Source: Nioella nitratireducens
GTDB lineage: Bacteria; Pseudomonadota; Alphaproteobacteria; Rhodobacterales; Rhodobacteraceae
Length of the DNA: 64,000 bases
Assembly (NCBI RefSeq): GCF_001879715.1
Contig: NZ_MNBW01000006.1
Location: forward strand, 186,001 to 250,000
Direction of reading: 5' to 3'
Shown here piece by piece: positions 1-8,818 of this stretch. The notes under the pieces were generated by a model that saw only the letters and a list, made by a program, of their open reading frames with translations, did not search any database and was not told the DNA's origin. Within the stretch, counting starts at the first letter, position 1; every line of letters begins with the position of its first letter. Made by a program: the position numbers and the translations under genes.

Positions 1-1
1 A

Positions 2-673
2 CTGAAGCCAGGCCAGAACGTGCTGGTTTGGGGCGCGTCTGGCGGGCTGGGGTCTTTCGCGATCCAGTTGATCAACACCGCGGGCGCGAATGCCATCGGT
101 GTGATCTCGGACGAGGACAAGCGCGACTTCGTGATGGACCTTGGCGCCAAGGGTGTCATCAACCGCAAGGATTTCGATTGCTGGGGCCAGTTGCCCACGG
201 TGAACACCCCCGAATATGCCGCGTGGTTCAAGGAGGTGCGCCGCTTCGGCAAGGCGATCTGGGACATCACCGGCAAAGGCAACAACGTTGACATCGTATT
301 CGAACATCCCGGCGAAGCGACTTTCCCGGTTTCCACCTTCGTCTGCAAGAAGGGCGGCATGGTGGTGATCTGCGCGGGCACCAGCGGCTTTAACTGCACC
401 TTCGATGTGCGCTACATGTGGATGCACCAAAAGCGCCTGCAAGGCAGCCATTTCGCGCATCTCAAACAGGCGGCGGCGGCCAACAAGCTGATGGTCGAGC
501 GCCGTCTCGACCCCAGCATGTCGGAAGTCTTCCCTTGGGCCGAACTGCCCGACGCGCATCTCAAGATGCTGCGCAACCAGCACAAGCCCGGCAACATGTC
601 GGTTCTGGTACAGGCGCCGCGCACCGGGCTGCTGACGCTGGAGGATGTGCTGGAAGCCGGGCCGACCAAGTAA
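2..673 (+). CDS. ccr: Crotonyl-CoA carboxylase/reductase, C-terminal part (5' truncated by window edge)
   Basis: This is the last 223 codons of crotonyl-CoA carboxylase/reductase. The enzyme reductively carboxylates crotonyl-CoA to ethylmalonyl-CoA with NADPH and CO2, the key step of the ethylmalonyl-CoA pathway for acetyl-CoA assimilation. The reading frame is open from base 2, so the gene starts outside the window; the full family protein is about 430 residues. The visible part is the MDR nucleotide-binding half, opening with VLVWGASGGLGSFAIQL (Rossmann glycine motif). It continues through the family-typical stretches with FEHPGE and KKGGMVVICAGTSG to a C-terminus with MSVLVQAPRTGLLTLEDVL. 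The pattern FEHPGE plus the long insert with PEYAAWFKEVRRFG separates Ccr from ordinary quinone oxidoreductases. A strong terminator follows the stop. Family recognition is from memory of Ccr sequences. Confidence 0.95.
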   Translation: MKPGQNVLVWGASGGLGSFAIQLINTAGANAIGVISDEDKRDFVMDLGAKGVINRKDFDCWGQLPTVNTPEYAAWFKEVRRFGKAIWDITGKGNNVDIVFEHPGEATFPVSTFVCKKGGMVVICAGTSGFNCTFDVRYMWMHQKRLQGSHFAHLKQAAAANKLMVERRLDPSMSEVFPWAELPDAHLKMLRNQHKPGNMSVLVQAPRTGLLTLEDVLEAGPTK

Positions 674-694
674 GGCCCTGTCCGCGCCCGCGCG

Positions 695-734
695 ACCGCC
701 CCGGGGAGGAGGAGTCCCGGGGCGGTTTTCTTTT
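695..734 (+). terminator. Rho-independent terminator after ccr
   Basis: A perfect 11-bp stem, ACCGCCCCGGG at 695-705 with CCCGGGGCGGT at 716-726, encloses a 10-nt purine-rich loop. It runs straight into TTTTCTTTT. It lies 22 nt after the ccr stop codon. Confidence 0.9.
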
Positions 735-860
735 GTCTGGTCGGCCTTCTCGCCAAAGGCGCTTCGGCAAAGGGCGTTCGGCGGGGGTATTCGGGGCGGG
801 AAGAGCGACAGGCGCGCATTTCGCGTGGCGCCCGTTTGCGGCCCAAAGTAGGGTGCACAC

Positions 861-2393
861 ATGGAAAAGCAGCCCATTACATATTCCGAGGATCAGGCCG
901 CGGCCTTTGACCGTCTGACCGAAGCATTGCGCGGCATGGGCGTGGATCTGGATGCCGAAACGCTGGTGCCCGCCGCCGAAGGCAAGGCGCAGGTGCTGGC
1001 GGTGATCGGCAAGGCGGGTAGTGGCAAAACCATGCTGCTGGCCGAGCTTGTTAAGGCGCTGGAAGAAACCGGCGTCGATATCGTTTCGGCCGATTGGGAG
1101 GGCAAGCGCCGCAAGGACCGGCGCACGCTGGCCGTGCTGGCACCGACCAACAAGGCCGCCAGTGTGCTGCGCCGCCGGGGCGTGCCCGCGACCACCATCC
1201 ACCGCATCCTGTACACCCCGGTCTATGACCCGGAATACGAGAAGGTGGCGGAATGGCTGGCGGGGCAGGGCGAGCGGCCCGAGATCGAGGCGCTGACCGA
1301 CGCGGCACTGGACCGGGCCAAGGCGGTTTACGAGGCGCATAAATCGGTGCCCGCGGCCTTGGCGTCGGCAGGCTTGCGGGGGTCGGATTTCATTACCGGC
1401 TGGAAACGGCGTGAAGACCCGCTCGATATCGGGTTCGTCGATGAAAGCTCGATGTTGGACGAGCGTCAGTTCGACGACCTGCGCGAGATCTTCCCGATGC
1501 TGGTGCTGTTCGGCGACCCCGCGCAGTTGGCCCCGGTTGGACAGTCGGGCGAGATGGTCTTTGACAAGCTGGCCGAGCCCGCCCGGCTGATGTTGCGCCG
1601 CATTCACCGGCAAGAAGCGGACAACCCGATCCTTGACCTGGCCCATGCCCTGTCCGACCCCGAGCTGCGTTTCGAGCAGTTCGAGCGAATGGTGGAAGAG
1701 GCTGCGACTCGTGACAGCCGTATCGTCATCAGTGGCCGCGCCGATAGCGATCTGATGGCGCGCAGCCCGGTTCTGGTCTGGCGCAATGCCACCCGTATCC
1801 GGCTGATCCGCGCATTTCGTGTTGCCCATGGCGCGCCGGAAGACGCCCTGTTGCCCGGCGAGCCGCTGGTTTGTGACGGGATCGAACTGCCCGTGAAACA
1901 CCGCAAGAAGCGCATCGACCTAGAGGCGCGCGGCCTGATCAAGGGCGCGCAGGTGGTCTATCTGGGCCCCGGTCGCAAACCCGGATTTTCCCGCTTGCAC
2001 GTTGTCGGGGCAGAGGCCCCGCGGTTCTCGGCGGCCTCGATCGTCAAGATCGAGAAGCCGGACGAGGAAGAGCCCTTCATTCCCTATGCGGCGCGCATGG
2101 GGGCGGCCTTCCTGCACGGGGCGGCGGTGACGATCCACAAGGCGCAAGGCTCGCAGTGGCGGGATGTGCAGGTCTTTGCGCCTGATATCTATGCCGCCAG
2201 CCGAGCGGGCCGGATCGAAGCGGGGCAGGCGTTGTGGAAGCGGTTGGCCTATGTGGCCATCACCCGCGCCGAGGAGCGGCTGATCTGGATCACGCGCTAT
2301 CGCCTGTCCAAGCCGCAAGAGCCGCTGACCACCGCGGACTTGCAAGCCCCGGCTGCGCCGCTGACACTGGAAGCCGAGGAGGACGGGATATGA
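861..2393 (+). CDS. RecD/Dda-like superfamily 1 ATP-dependent DNA helicase
   Basis: A 510-residue single-stranded-DNA-driven helicase of the SF1B RecD/Dda type, probably acting in DNA repair or replication restart. Visible motifs in order are Walker A GKAGSGKT (residues 50-57), Walker B DESSM (from residue 194), motif III GDPAQLAPVG, motif V TIHKAQGSQW and motif VI YVAITRAEERL near the C-terminus. The sequence between Walker A and B has a TNKAASVLRRRG stretch typical of motif Ia. It lacks the long N-terminal region of RecD2 and there are no recB or recC genes nearby, so it is a stand-alone helicase and not RecBCD. The start is the ATG at 861, the first good start after the ccr terminator. Its stop overlaps the next gene's ATG (ATGA), so the two are probably translationally coupled. 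Confidence 0.85.
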   Translation: MEKQPITYSEDQAAAFDRLTEALRGMGVDLDAETLVPAAEGKAQVLAVIGKAGSGKTMLLAELVKALEETGVDIVSADWEGKRRKDRRTLAVLAPTNKAASVLRRRGVPATTIHRILYTPVYDPEYEKVAEWLAGQGERPEIEALTDAALDRAKAVYEAHKSVPAALASAGLRGSDFITGWKRREDPLDIGFVDESSMLDERQFDDLREIFPMLVLFGDPAQLAPVGQSGEMVFDKLAEPARLMLRRIHRQEADNPILDLAHALSDPELRFEQFERMVEEAATRDSRIVISGRADSDLMARSPVLVWRNATRIRLIRAFRVAHGAPEDALLPGEPLVCDGIELPVKHRKKRIDLEARGLIKGAQVVYLGPGRKPGFSRLHVVGAEAPRFSAASIVKIEKPDEEEPFIPYAARMGAAFLHGAAVTIHKAQGSQWRDVQVFAPDIYAASRAGRIEAGQALWKRLAYVAITRAEERLIWITRYRLSKPQEPLTTADLQAPAAPLTLEAEEDGI

Positions 2394-3127
2394 GCAAGGT
2401 GATCGTTGTCACCGGCGCCAGCGCCGGTATAGGCCGCGCGGTGGCCGAACGGTTCCTGGACGGGGGCTGGACCGTGGCCCTGCTGGCCCGGCGCGCCGCG
2501 CCGTTGCAGGATCTGGCCAAGGCGCACAAGCGCGCACTGGCGTTGCCCTGCGACGTTACCAACGAAGAAGAGGTGGCCGGCGCCTTCGCGGACGTCGTCA
2601 AGACGGCCGGGCGGATTGACACGCTGTTCAACAACGCGGGCAGCTTCGGCCCCTCTGGCCCGATCGACGAGATCAGCCTGAGGGATTGGCGCTCGGTGCT
2701 GGATGTGAACCTGACCGGCATGTTCCTGTGTGCCCGCGCGGCGTTTGCGCAGATGCGGGCGCAATCGCCAGCGGGCGGGCGGATCATCAACAACGGCTCG
2801 ATTTCCGCCCATGTGCCCCGCCCCGGATCGGTCTGCTACACGACGACCAAGCACGGCGTCAGCGGGCTGACCAAGACGCTCAACCTTGACGGGCGGCGCC
2901 TTGGCATTTCCGCCGGGCAGATCGACATCGGCAACGCCGCGACCGAGATGACCACGGGCATCGCACAGGGGGCGCGGCAGGCCGATGGCAGCATTCGCGC
3001 CGAAGCGGTGATGGAGGCAAGCGACGTGGCAGACGCGGTCTGGTACATGGCCAACCTGCCGCCCGAGGCCAACGTGCCGAGCCTGACGGTCATGGCCAAC
3101 GAAATGCCCTTCATCGGGCGCGGCTAG
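2390..3127 (+). CDS. Short-chain dehydrogenase/reductase (SDR)
   Basis: A classical SDR oxidoreductase of 245 residues, predicted cytosolic and NAD(P)-dependent; the substrate cannot be told from sequence. The cofactor motif TGASAGIG is at residues 8-15 and NNAG follows in the middle of the fold. The active-site serine lies in NGSISAH, and the catalytic pair is Y150 and K154 (YTTTK). The true start is the ATG at 2390, which overlaps the stop of the helicase gene by 4 nt; the frame is open further upstream but that part is only a shadow of the helicase. SDR and helicase are unrelated in function, so the coupling probably reflects expression and not a pathway. A 106-nt tail after the stop shows no clear terminator. 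Confidence 0.88.
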   Translation: MSKVIVVTGASAGIGRAVAERFLDGGWTVALLARRAAPLQDLAKAHKRALALPCDVTNEEEVAGAFADVVKTAGRIDTLFNNAGSFGPSGPIDEISLRDWRSVLDVNLTGMFLCARAAFAQMRAQSPAGGRIINNGSISAHVPRPGSVCYTTTKHGVSGLTKTLNLDGRRLGISAGQIDIGNAATEMTTGIAQGARQADGSIRAEAVMEASDVADAVWYMANLPPEANVPSLTVMANEMPFIGRG

Positions 3128-3233
3128 GTCGAATCTGCACGGATGCGGTGCCGGGGTCGCGCTTTCCGGACATGTCAGATCGAGACAGGAGGCGTGCCGC
3201 GCCACACCGCAACCACATGCGCCCCGATCCGCC

Positions 3234-4046
3234 TTACCCGGCGCGGATGTAGCGGAAAACGGCCGAGGCCATCCACCCGGCGATGACGGCAATGACGATC
3301 GACAGCAGCCCGTAGATCACCGGCTGTTCGTAGGCGAGATTGTAGAGCATCCGCTCCAGCCCGACCTTGCGCACGGCGATATGCGACTCGTAGCTGGCCA
3401 CCACTTCGCGCGAGCGGGTCAGGAAAATCCGCGCCGTGTAGTCCCCCTCGACCAGGTTCGAGGGAAGCCGGATCGACGTATCAAACAGGGTCTGGTTGCG
3501 CAGGGTCACGGCGCCTTCCAGCAATTGATACAGCCCCTCATGGGTGCGGATGCGGATCACGGCCTGCGTGAAATCGCGCTGGTTCGCGGTGGCCGTATCG
3601 ACGGCCCGGATCGCGCGCGGGATGGAAATGCGATGCCGTAAATCCTCGGTGTCGCTGACGATGTCTGTGAACGGCGCGGTCGTGGTCACGGCATAGAAGG
3701 TCGGGGCCGCGTCGATCTGCACCTCCTCGGTGTTCATCCAGATTCCATATTGGCGATCCATCCGGCGCACCGTGACCGGGTGGTCGGGGCCTTCCACGGT
3801 GATGATGACCTCCAGCGGGTCGCCGCCGACGGGCAAGGGCGCGTAGCGTTCGACCGCCCCGAAGATCAGGATCGACGAACCGTTGAAATTCGCGGTGATC
3901 GACACCTCGTTCTGGCTCAGCCCCGCCACGACAGACTCGGCCCGCGCGGCGGTTTCGGCCCAGATCAGGGCGCACAGCACCAGCAGCCCGCGAAGCAGCC
4001 CGGCCGGTGTGATATGACGCACCATCATGCCCCCGCCCCCGATCAT
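3234..4046 (-). CDS. TIGR02186 family membrane-anchored protein (TauE partner)
   Basis: A 270-residue exported protein of the alphaproteobacterial TIGR02186 (Alph_Pro_TM) family of unknown biochemical role. It has an N-terminal signal segment (GLLVLCALIWAETAARA) and a large periplasmic, beta-rich region with the family-typical opening VVAGLSQNEVSITANFNGSSI. Near the C-terminus is one membrane helix (PVIYGLLSIVIAVIAGWMASAVF). The start at 4046 overlaps the stop of the upstream TauE gene (ATGA); an ATG at 4028 is a possible alternative start just before the signal peptide. The coupling to a TauE/SafE sulfite or sulfonate exporter is a recurrent arrangement in this group. This suggests that the protein serves that exporter, for example as a periplasmic accessory; this role is inferred. 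Confidence 0.8.
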   Translation of the reverse strand: MIGGGGMMVRHITPAGLLRGLLVLCALIWAETAARAESVVAGLSQNEVSITANFNGSSILIFGAVERYAPLPVGGDPLEVIITVEGPDHPVTVRRMDRQYGIWMNTEEVQIDAAPTFYAVTTTAPFTDIVSDTEDLRHRISIPRAIRAVDTATANQRDFTQAVIRIRTHEGLYQLLEGAVTLRNQTLFDTSIRLPSNLVEGDYTARIFLTRSREVVASYESHIAVRKVGLERMLYNLAYEQPVIYGLLSIVIAVIAGWMASAVFRYIRAG

Positions 4047-4948
4047 GACAGACCGAAGAGTTCGGCCGGGCGCAGCACCAGCTCCAGTGCGATCTTGCCG
4101 CTGACCATCAACACGAGGCTTGCCAGCAGCACGCGCAGGTATTCGGCCTTCAGCTTGACCCCGATGCGGGCGCCGAACTGCGCGCCGATGACCCCGCCAA
4201 GGATCAGCATCAACGCCAGAACCATGTCGACGCTCTGGCTGGTGATGGCGTGCATCAGCGTGGTGAAGGCGGTGACGAAGATGATCTGGAACAGCGAGGT
4301 GCCGACAACGACCTTGGTCGGCATCCCCAGCAGATAGATCATCGCGGGCACCATGATAAAGCCGCCGCCCACGCCCATGACCGCCGACAGGATCCCCACG
4401 GCCAGCCCCACCAAAAGCGGTGGAATGGCCGAGATATAGAGGCCGGAACTGCGGAACCGCATCTTGAAGGGCAGGGCATGGACCCAGCCCCGTTGCCGCC
4501 GTGGGGCCGGTGCGCCGCCCGACCGCTTCGAGGCCCGGATTGCGCGGATGCTCTCGATCAGCATCATCGCGCCGATGATGCCGAGGAAGACGACATAGCA
4601 AAGCCGAACCAAGAGATCGACCTGCCCGATCCGTTCCAGCGCGGCAAAGACCTGCACCCCAAGCGCCGCGCCGACGAGGCCGCCGATCAACAGCACGATC
4701 CCCATCTTCAGATCGACCGTCTTGCGTTGGAAATGGGCGATCACGCCGGAAATGGACGATGCAACGATCTGGTTGGCCGAGGTCGCCACGGCAACCACCG
4801 GCGGTATGCCCGCAAAGAACAGAAGCGGCGTGATCAGGAACCCGCCGCCGACCCCGAACATGCCCGACAGGATGCCCACCAGCCCACCGATTCCGAACAG
4901 CAGAAACGCGTTCACGCTGACTTCGGCAATGGGCAGGTAGATTTGCAT
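4043..4948 (-). CDS. TauE/SafE family sulfite/sulfonate-type anion exporter
   Basis: A 301-residue inner-membrane transporter of the TauE/SafE (formerly DUF81) family, which exports small organic or inorganic sulfur anions. Two repeated halves are visible. Each begins with a long hydrophobic run carrying the family signature: GILSGMFGVGGGFLITPLL near the N-terminus and GILSAVMGVGGGFIMVPAM in the second half. About eight membrane helices are expected, with a basic cytoplasmic linker (ESIRAIRASKRSGGAPAPRRQRG) between the halves. It is followed with a 4-nt overlap by the TIGR02186 partner gene, making a two-gene operon. Substrate is not determined by sequence; sulfite or sulfoacetate are known for relatives. 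Confidence 0.88.
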   Translation of the reverse strand: MQIYLPIAEVSVNAFLLFGIGGLVGILSGMFGVGGGFLITPLLFFAGIPPVVAVATSANQIVASSISGVIAHFQRKTVDLKMGIVLLIGGLVGAALGVQVFAALERIGQVDLLVRLCYVVFLGIIGAMMLIESIRAIRASKRSGGAPAPRRQRGWVHALPFKMRFRSSGLYISAIPPLLVGLAVGILSAVMGVGGGFIMVPAMIYLLGMPTKVVVGTSLFQIIFVTAFTTLMHAITSQSVDMVLALMLILGGVIGAQFGARIGVKLKAEYLRVLLASLVLMVSGKIALELVLRPAELFGLS

Positions 4949-5044
4949 CGGCGGACTCTCTTGACTTGCTGAGTTTCCTTACTGCGCTCTTGTGACGCTT
5001 TCTAGGTCATGCCGCCGTGCCGCGCCTGCGACAGATCGGAACAG

Positions 5045-6010
5045 TTAACGTTCCTTAACATACGGCTCGCCTCCTGCGCGCGGTGGAATGGCCTTGCCGA
5101 CGAAGCCTGCAAGGATCACCACGGTCAGGATGTAGGGCAGGGCCTGCATGAACTGGACCGGAACACTGATGCCCGCGACATGGATGTTCTGGAACAGGCT
5201 GCCGGTGGCATCAAGCAAGCCGAACAGAAAACACGCCATCAGCGCATACCACGGCCGCCATTTCGAGAAGATCAGCGCCGCCAACGCGATAAAGCCACGG
5301 CCCGCGCTCATCTCTCGCACAAAGCCAGCCGACAGGCCGGTGGCCAGGTAGGCGCCGGCAATCCCGCAGAGCACGCCGCAGATGATCACTGCCGTATAAC
5401 GCATCCGCACAACCGAGATGCCCGCCGTGTCCACTGCCGCGGGGTTCTCGCCGACCGCGCGCAGGCGCAAGCCGAACCGGGTGCGGAACAGCACCCACCA
5501 TGTCAGCGGCACCAAAAGGAACCCCACATAGACGAGGATCGAGTGCCCCGAGAGTAGGTCGTGATAGATCGCGCCAAGCACCGGCACGTCACGCACCTGC
5601 TCGGCAAAGGGCAGGGTCAGGTTCTGAAACCGCGCGTGCCCTTCCAATTGCGGGGTGCGCCCGCCGATCTGGAACCAACTGTCGCCCAGAACCACCGTCA
5701 TCCCCGACGCGAGGAAATTGATCGCCACGCCGGAAATCAACTGGTTGCCGCGGAACGTGATAGAGGCCAACCCGTGCAACAGGGCAAAAACGATTGACGA
5801 TCCGATCCCCGCCAGCAGCCCGATCCAAACACTCCCGGTAAAGGCCGCAACCGCAGCCGAGAAAAAGGCCGAGACCAGAATCTTGCCCTCAAGCCCGATG
5901 TCGAAAATCCCGGCCCGCTCGGAAAACAGCCCTGCCAGACAGGCCAGCAAAAGGGGCGTCGCCAGTCGGACAGAGGAGTCGAGCAGTTGCAGCAGCATTG
6001 CAAGATCCAT
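5045..6010 (-). CDS. BMP-type nucleoside ABC transporter, permease 2 (YufQ/NupC-like)
   Basis: A 321-residue inner-membrane permease subunit of a BmpA-family ABC importer for nucleosides or purines, the smaller of two permeases. Eight to ten hydrophobic segments are visible. So are the BPD_transp_2 hallmarks: an N-terminal ATPLLLACLAGLFSERAGIFDIGLEGKIL stretch and the EAA-like loop region FGLRLRAVGENPAAVDTAGI that contacts the ATPase. It is the last gene of a four-gene minus-strand operon (binding protein, ATPase, permease 1, permease 2), 3 nt after the stop of permease 1. The next 96 nt downstream separate it from the TauE gene. Confidence 0.9.
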   Translation of the reverse strand: MDLAMLLQLLDSSVRLATPLLLACLAGLFSERAGIFDIGLEGKILVSAFFSAAVAAFTGSVWIGLLAGIGSSIVFALLHGLASITFRGNQLISGVAINFLASGMTVVLGDSWFQIGGRTPQLEGHARFQNLTLPFAEQVRDVPVLGAIYHDLLSGHSILVYVGFLLVPLTWWVLFRTRFGLRLRAVGENPAAVDTAGISVVRMRYTAVIICGVLCGIAGAYLATGLSAGFVREMSAGRGFIALAALIFSKWRPWYALMACFLFGLLDATGSLFQNIHVAGISVPVQFMQALPYILTVVILAGFVGKAIPPRAGGEPYVKER

Positions 6011-6013
6011 GGC

Positions 6014-7102
6014 TCAGCTTCCTTTCCGCAGGCTCAGGAACAGACGTTCCACCGGCATCCGCACCATGTTGTCGAGCGCGCCGGTAAAGAGGATGACAAG
6101 CGCCTGAATGACCAACAGCATTTCGCGGCTGACCGCAGGCATTTCGAATTCCAGTTCGGCCCCGCCCTGGTAAAGCATCCCGAACAGCAGCGCGGCAAGG
6201 AACACGCCCACCGGGTGCGAGCGGCCCATCAGGGCCACCGCGATCCCGACGAAGCCCGCCCCCTGCACCGGGTCGATCACCAGCCGTTCGGCTTCGCCCA
6301 TCACGCCGTTGATCGCCATCATTCCCGACAGCCCGCCGGAAATCAGCATCGAGATCATGATGATCCGCACCGGGTTGATCCCGGCATAGACCGCCCCGGT
6401 CTGGGAATGGCCATAGGCGCGAATTTCATAGCCCAACCGGGTTTTCCAGATCAGCAGCCAGACAAAAACGCAGGCAGCGATGGCCAGCAGGAACGATACA
6501 TTCAGCGGCGTCGACCGGCTGAAGCCAAGCCACGGCGCGATGTCATAGCCATTGGGCAGGCGCGCGGCTTCCGCAAAGCGCGCGGTTTCCGGCGCCATCG
6601 AGCCGGGCACGCGAAACACGTTGACCAGCAGATAAACCAGCAGCGCCGAGGCGATGAAGTTGAACATGATCGTGGTGATCACGATGTGGCTGCCACGCTT
6701 GGCTTGCAGATAGGCCGGGATCGCCGCCCAAGCCGCGCCAAAGGCCGCCGCGCCGATCACGGCGGCCAGCAGCGCGATGGACCAATGCGGCCACGGGATC
6801 AGCAAGCAGACCATTGCCACGCCAAGCCCGCCAAGCGCCGCCTGCCCCTCGCCGCCGATGTTGAACATCTTGGCGTGAAAGGCGACCGCGACGCCAAGCC
6901 CGGTGAAGATGAAGTTGGTGGCATAAAACAGCGTATAGCCCCAGCCATAGGGGCTGCCGACCGAGCCGCGCACCATGATCTTCATCGCTTCCCACGGGCT
7001 TTCCCCGATATACAGGACGACCAGCCCCGACACGACCAGTGCCAGCAGCAGGTTGATGAAGGGAATCAGGACGATATCCGCCCATCTTGGCATCTTGTCC
7101 AT
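6014..7102 (-). CDS. BMP-type nucleoside ABC transporter, permease 1 (YufP/NupB-like)
   Basis: A 362-residue inner-membrane permease of the same nucleoside importer, longer than permease 2 as is usual for this pair. Recognisable segments are the FTGLGVAVAFHAKMFNIGGEGQAALGGLG stretch, where NIGxEGQ is a signature of BPD_transp_2 permeases, and the ATPase-contact loop TRLGYEIRAYGHSQTGAVYAGI. The first codon overlaps the stop region of the ATPase gene by one base (7102), so the two are translationally coupled. Together with permease 2 it forms the heterodimeric channel. Confidence 0.9.
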   Translation of the reverse strand: MDKMPRWADIVLIPFINLLLALVVSGLVVLYIGESPWEAMKIMVRGSVGSPYGWGYTLFYATNFIFTGLGVAVAFHAKMFNIGGEGQAALGGLGVAMVCLLIPWPHWSIALLAAVIGAAAFGAAWAAIPAYLQAKRGSHIVITTIMFNFIASALLVYLLVNVFRVPGSMAPETARFAEAARLPNGYDIAPWLGFSRSTPLNVSFLLAIAACVFVWLLIWKTRLGYEIRAYGHSQTGAVYAGINPVRIIMISMLISGGLSGMMAINGVMGEAERLVIDPVQGAGFVGIAVALMGRSHPVGVFLAALLFGMLYQGGAELEFEMPAVSREMLLVIQALVILFTGALDNMVRMPVERLFLSLRKGS

Positions 7103-8658
7103 TACGCGGCCCCCTTGGTGACACCGGCCATCAGCAGGCCCAACTCGCCTTCATCCGTCTCGTCGGGCAGGCGTTCCCCCATGATTCTGCCGTCGAACAT
7201 GACGGCGATGCGGTCGCTCAGCGACATGATCTCATCCAGTTCGACCGAGACCAGCAGGATTGCCTTGCCCTGATCGCGCAGAGCGATGATCTGTTTGTGA
7301 ATGAACTCGATGGCGCCGATATCGACGCCCCGCGTCGGCTGGCCGACCAGCAACAGGTCCGGGTTGCGCTCGATTTCGCGCGCGACGACGATCTTCTGCT
7401 GGTTGCCTCCGGAAAAGTTCTTGGCCTGCAACATCGGGTTCGGGGGGCGCACGTCGTAGCTTTCCATTTCCGTCGCGGTGATCCGCTTGAGCGCCGCGTT
7501 GTCCATGAACAGCCGGTTTTTCTGGTAGGCCGGATCGTGATGATAGCCGAAGGCGATGTTTTCCCACGCCATGAAGGGCATGATCAGCCCCTCGCGCTGC
7601 CGGTCTTCCGGCACATGGGCAATGCCGCGCGCGCGGCGGCTTTGGCCGTCTGAATGCTTGCCGCTCAGGTCGATCTCTTGTCCGTTCACGCTGATGCTGC
7701 CGCCTTGGGCCGTCATCATCCCGCCAAGCACCTCCAACAGTTCCGACTGCCCGTTGCCCGCCACGCCCGCCACGCCAAGGATTTCTCCGGCCCGGATATG
7801 CAGGGAAATGCCGCGCAGCTTTTCGACCTTGTGCTCGTCGATGACCTTCAGGTCAGTCACGTCCAGCACCACGTCGCCGGGCCTGGCCGGCTGCTTGTCG
7901 ACCCGCAACAGCACTTTGCGGCCCACCATAAGCTCGGCCAGTTGCTCGGGGCTGGTCTCGGCGGTCTTGACCGTCGCCGTCATCTCGCCCCGGCGCATCA
8001 CGCTGACCGTATCGGTCACTTCCATGATCTCACGCAGCTTGTGGGTGATCAGGATGATGGTCTTGCCCTCGTCCTTCAGCCCATTGAGGATGCGGAACAG
8101 GTGATCGGCTTCGGACGGGGTCAATACGCCCGTCGGCTCGTCGAGGATCAGTACATCGGCCTGCCGGTAAAGCTGTTTCAGGATTTCCACCCGCTGCGCA
8201 TGGCCGACGCTCAGGTCTTCGACGACGGCATCGGGATCGACATGCAACTGGTATTCCTCGGCCAGTTGTTTCAGCAGCTTGCGCGCCTTGTTGACCGACG
8301 GGGTCAGCATCGCGCCATCTTCCGCGCCCAGAATCACGTTCTCGACCACGGTGAAATTCTCGACCAGTTTGAAATGCTGGTGAACCATGCCGATCCCGGC
8401 GCTGATCGCGGCCTGACTGTCGGGGATCGTCGTGGGGGTGCCATTGATCAGGATCTCGCCCGCGTCGGCCTTGTAAAAGCCGTAGAGGATCGACATCAGC
8501 GTCGACTTTCCCGCCCCGTTTTCGCCTACGATCCCGTGGATCGTGCCCTTGCGGACCTGAAGCGAGATGTCCTTGTTGGCCTGAACCGGCCCGAAGGCCT
8601 TGGAAATGCCCTTCAGCTCGATGGCGAAAGGCGCGGCGTCGGTCGCTGTCTCTGTCAT
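7102..8658 (-). CDS. BMP-type nucleoside ABC transporter, double ATPase (YufO/NupA-like)
   Basis: A 518-residue ABC ATPase with two nucleotide-binding domains in one chain, typical of sugar and nucleoside importers. The N-terminal domain has Walker A GENGAGKST, an atypical signature LSVGHAQRVEIL and Walker B VLILDEPTGVL. The second domain has a degenerate P-loop GVAGNGQSE and an intact signature SGGNQQKIVVAREI followed by LLLVGQPTRGVD. Asymmetry of this kind is normal in the family. It is the second gene of the operon, 160 nt after the binding-protein gene; that spacer carries a strong hairpin that may lower downstream expression. Confidence 0.92.
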   Translation of the reverse strand: MTETATDAAPFAIELKGISKAFGPVQANKDISLQVRKGTIHGIVGENGAGKSTLMSILYGFYKADAGEILINGTPTTIPDSQAAISAGIGMVHQHFKLVENFTVVENVILGAEDGAMLTPSVNKARKLLKQLAEEYQLHVDPDAVVEDLSVGHAQRVEILKQLYRQADVLILDEPTGVLTPSEADHLFRILNGLKDEGKTIILITHKLREIMEVTDTVSVMRRGEMTATVKTAETSPEQLAELMVGRKVLLRVDKQPARPGDVVLDVTDLKVIDEHKVEKLRGISLHIRAGEILGVAGVAGNGQSELLEVLGGMMTAQGGSISVNGQEIDLSGKHSDGQSRRARGIAHVPEDRQREGLIMPFMAWENIAFGYHHDPAYQKNRLFMDNAALKRITATEMESYDVRPPNPMLQAKNFSGGNQQKIVVAREIERNPDLLLVGQPTRGVDIGAIEFIHKQIIALRDQGKAILLVSVELDEIMSLSDRIAVMFDGRIMGERLPDETDEGELGLLMAGVTKGAA

Positions 8659-8770
8659 GGGGTGCAGCCCGTCCCTGTCGCTTGTTCTTGTCGCGGGCCG
8701 TGCGGGCGCGCGATTGGGAAAACTGTGACCAAAGCGCGGGCATCTGTCCAGAGAGGCCCGCCGAAATGAA

Positions 8771-8795
8771 ACGGGCCGCCGGTCGGGCGGCCCGT
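8771..8795 (-). terminator. Intercistronic hairpin between bmp and the ABC ATPase gene
   Basis: A perfect 10-bp stem (ACGGGCCGCC with GGCGGCCCGT) and 5-nt loop lies 23 nt after the binding-protein stop codon on the minus strand, followed by a short TTTCATTT. It could be a leaky terminator or a 3' stabiliser that lets the binding protein be made in excess over the membrane parts, as is common for ABC importers. This role is inferred. Confidence 0.65.
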
Positions 8796-8818
8796 CGTGT
8801 CATCTGTCGTCCGAGCGA

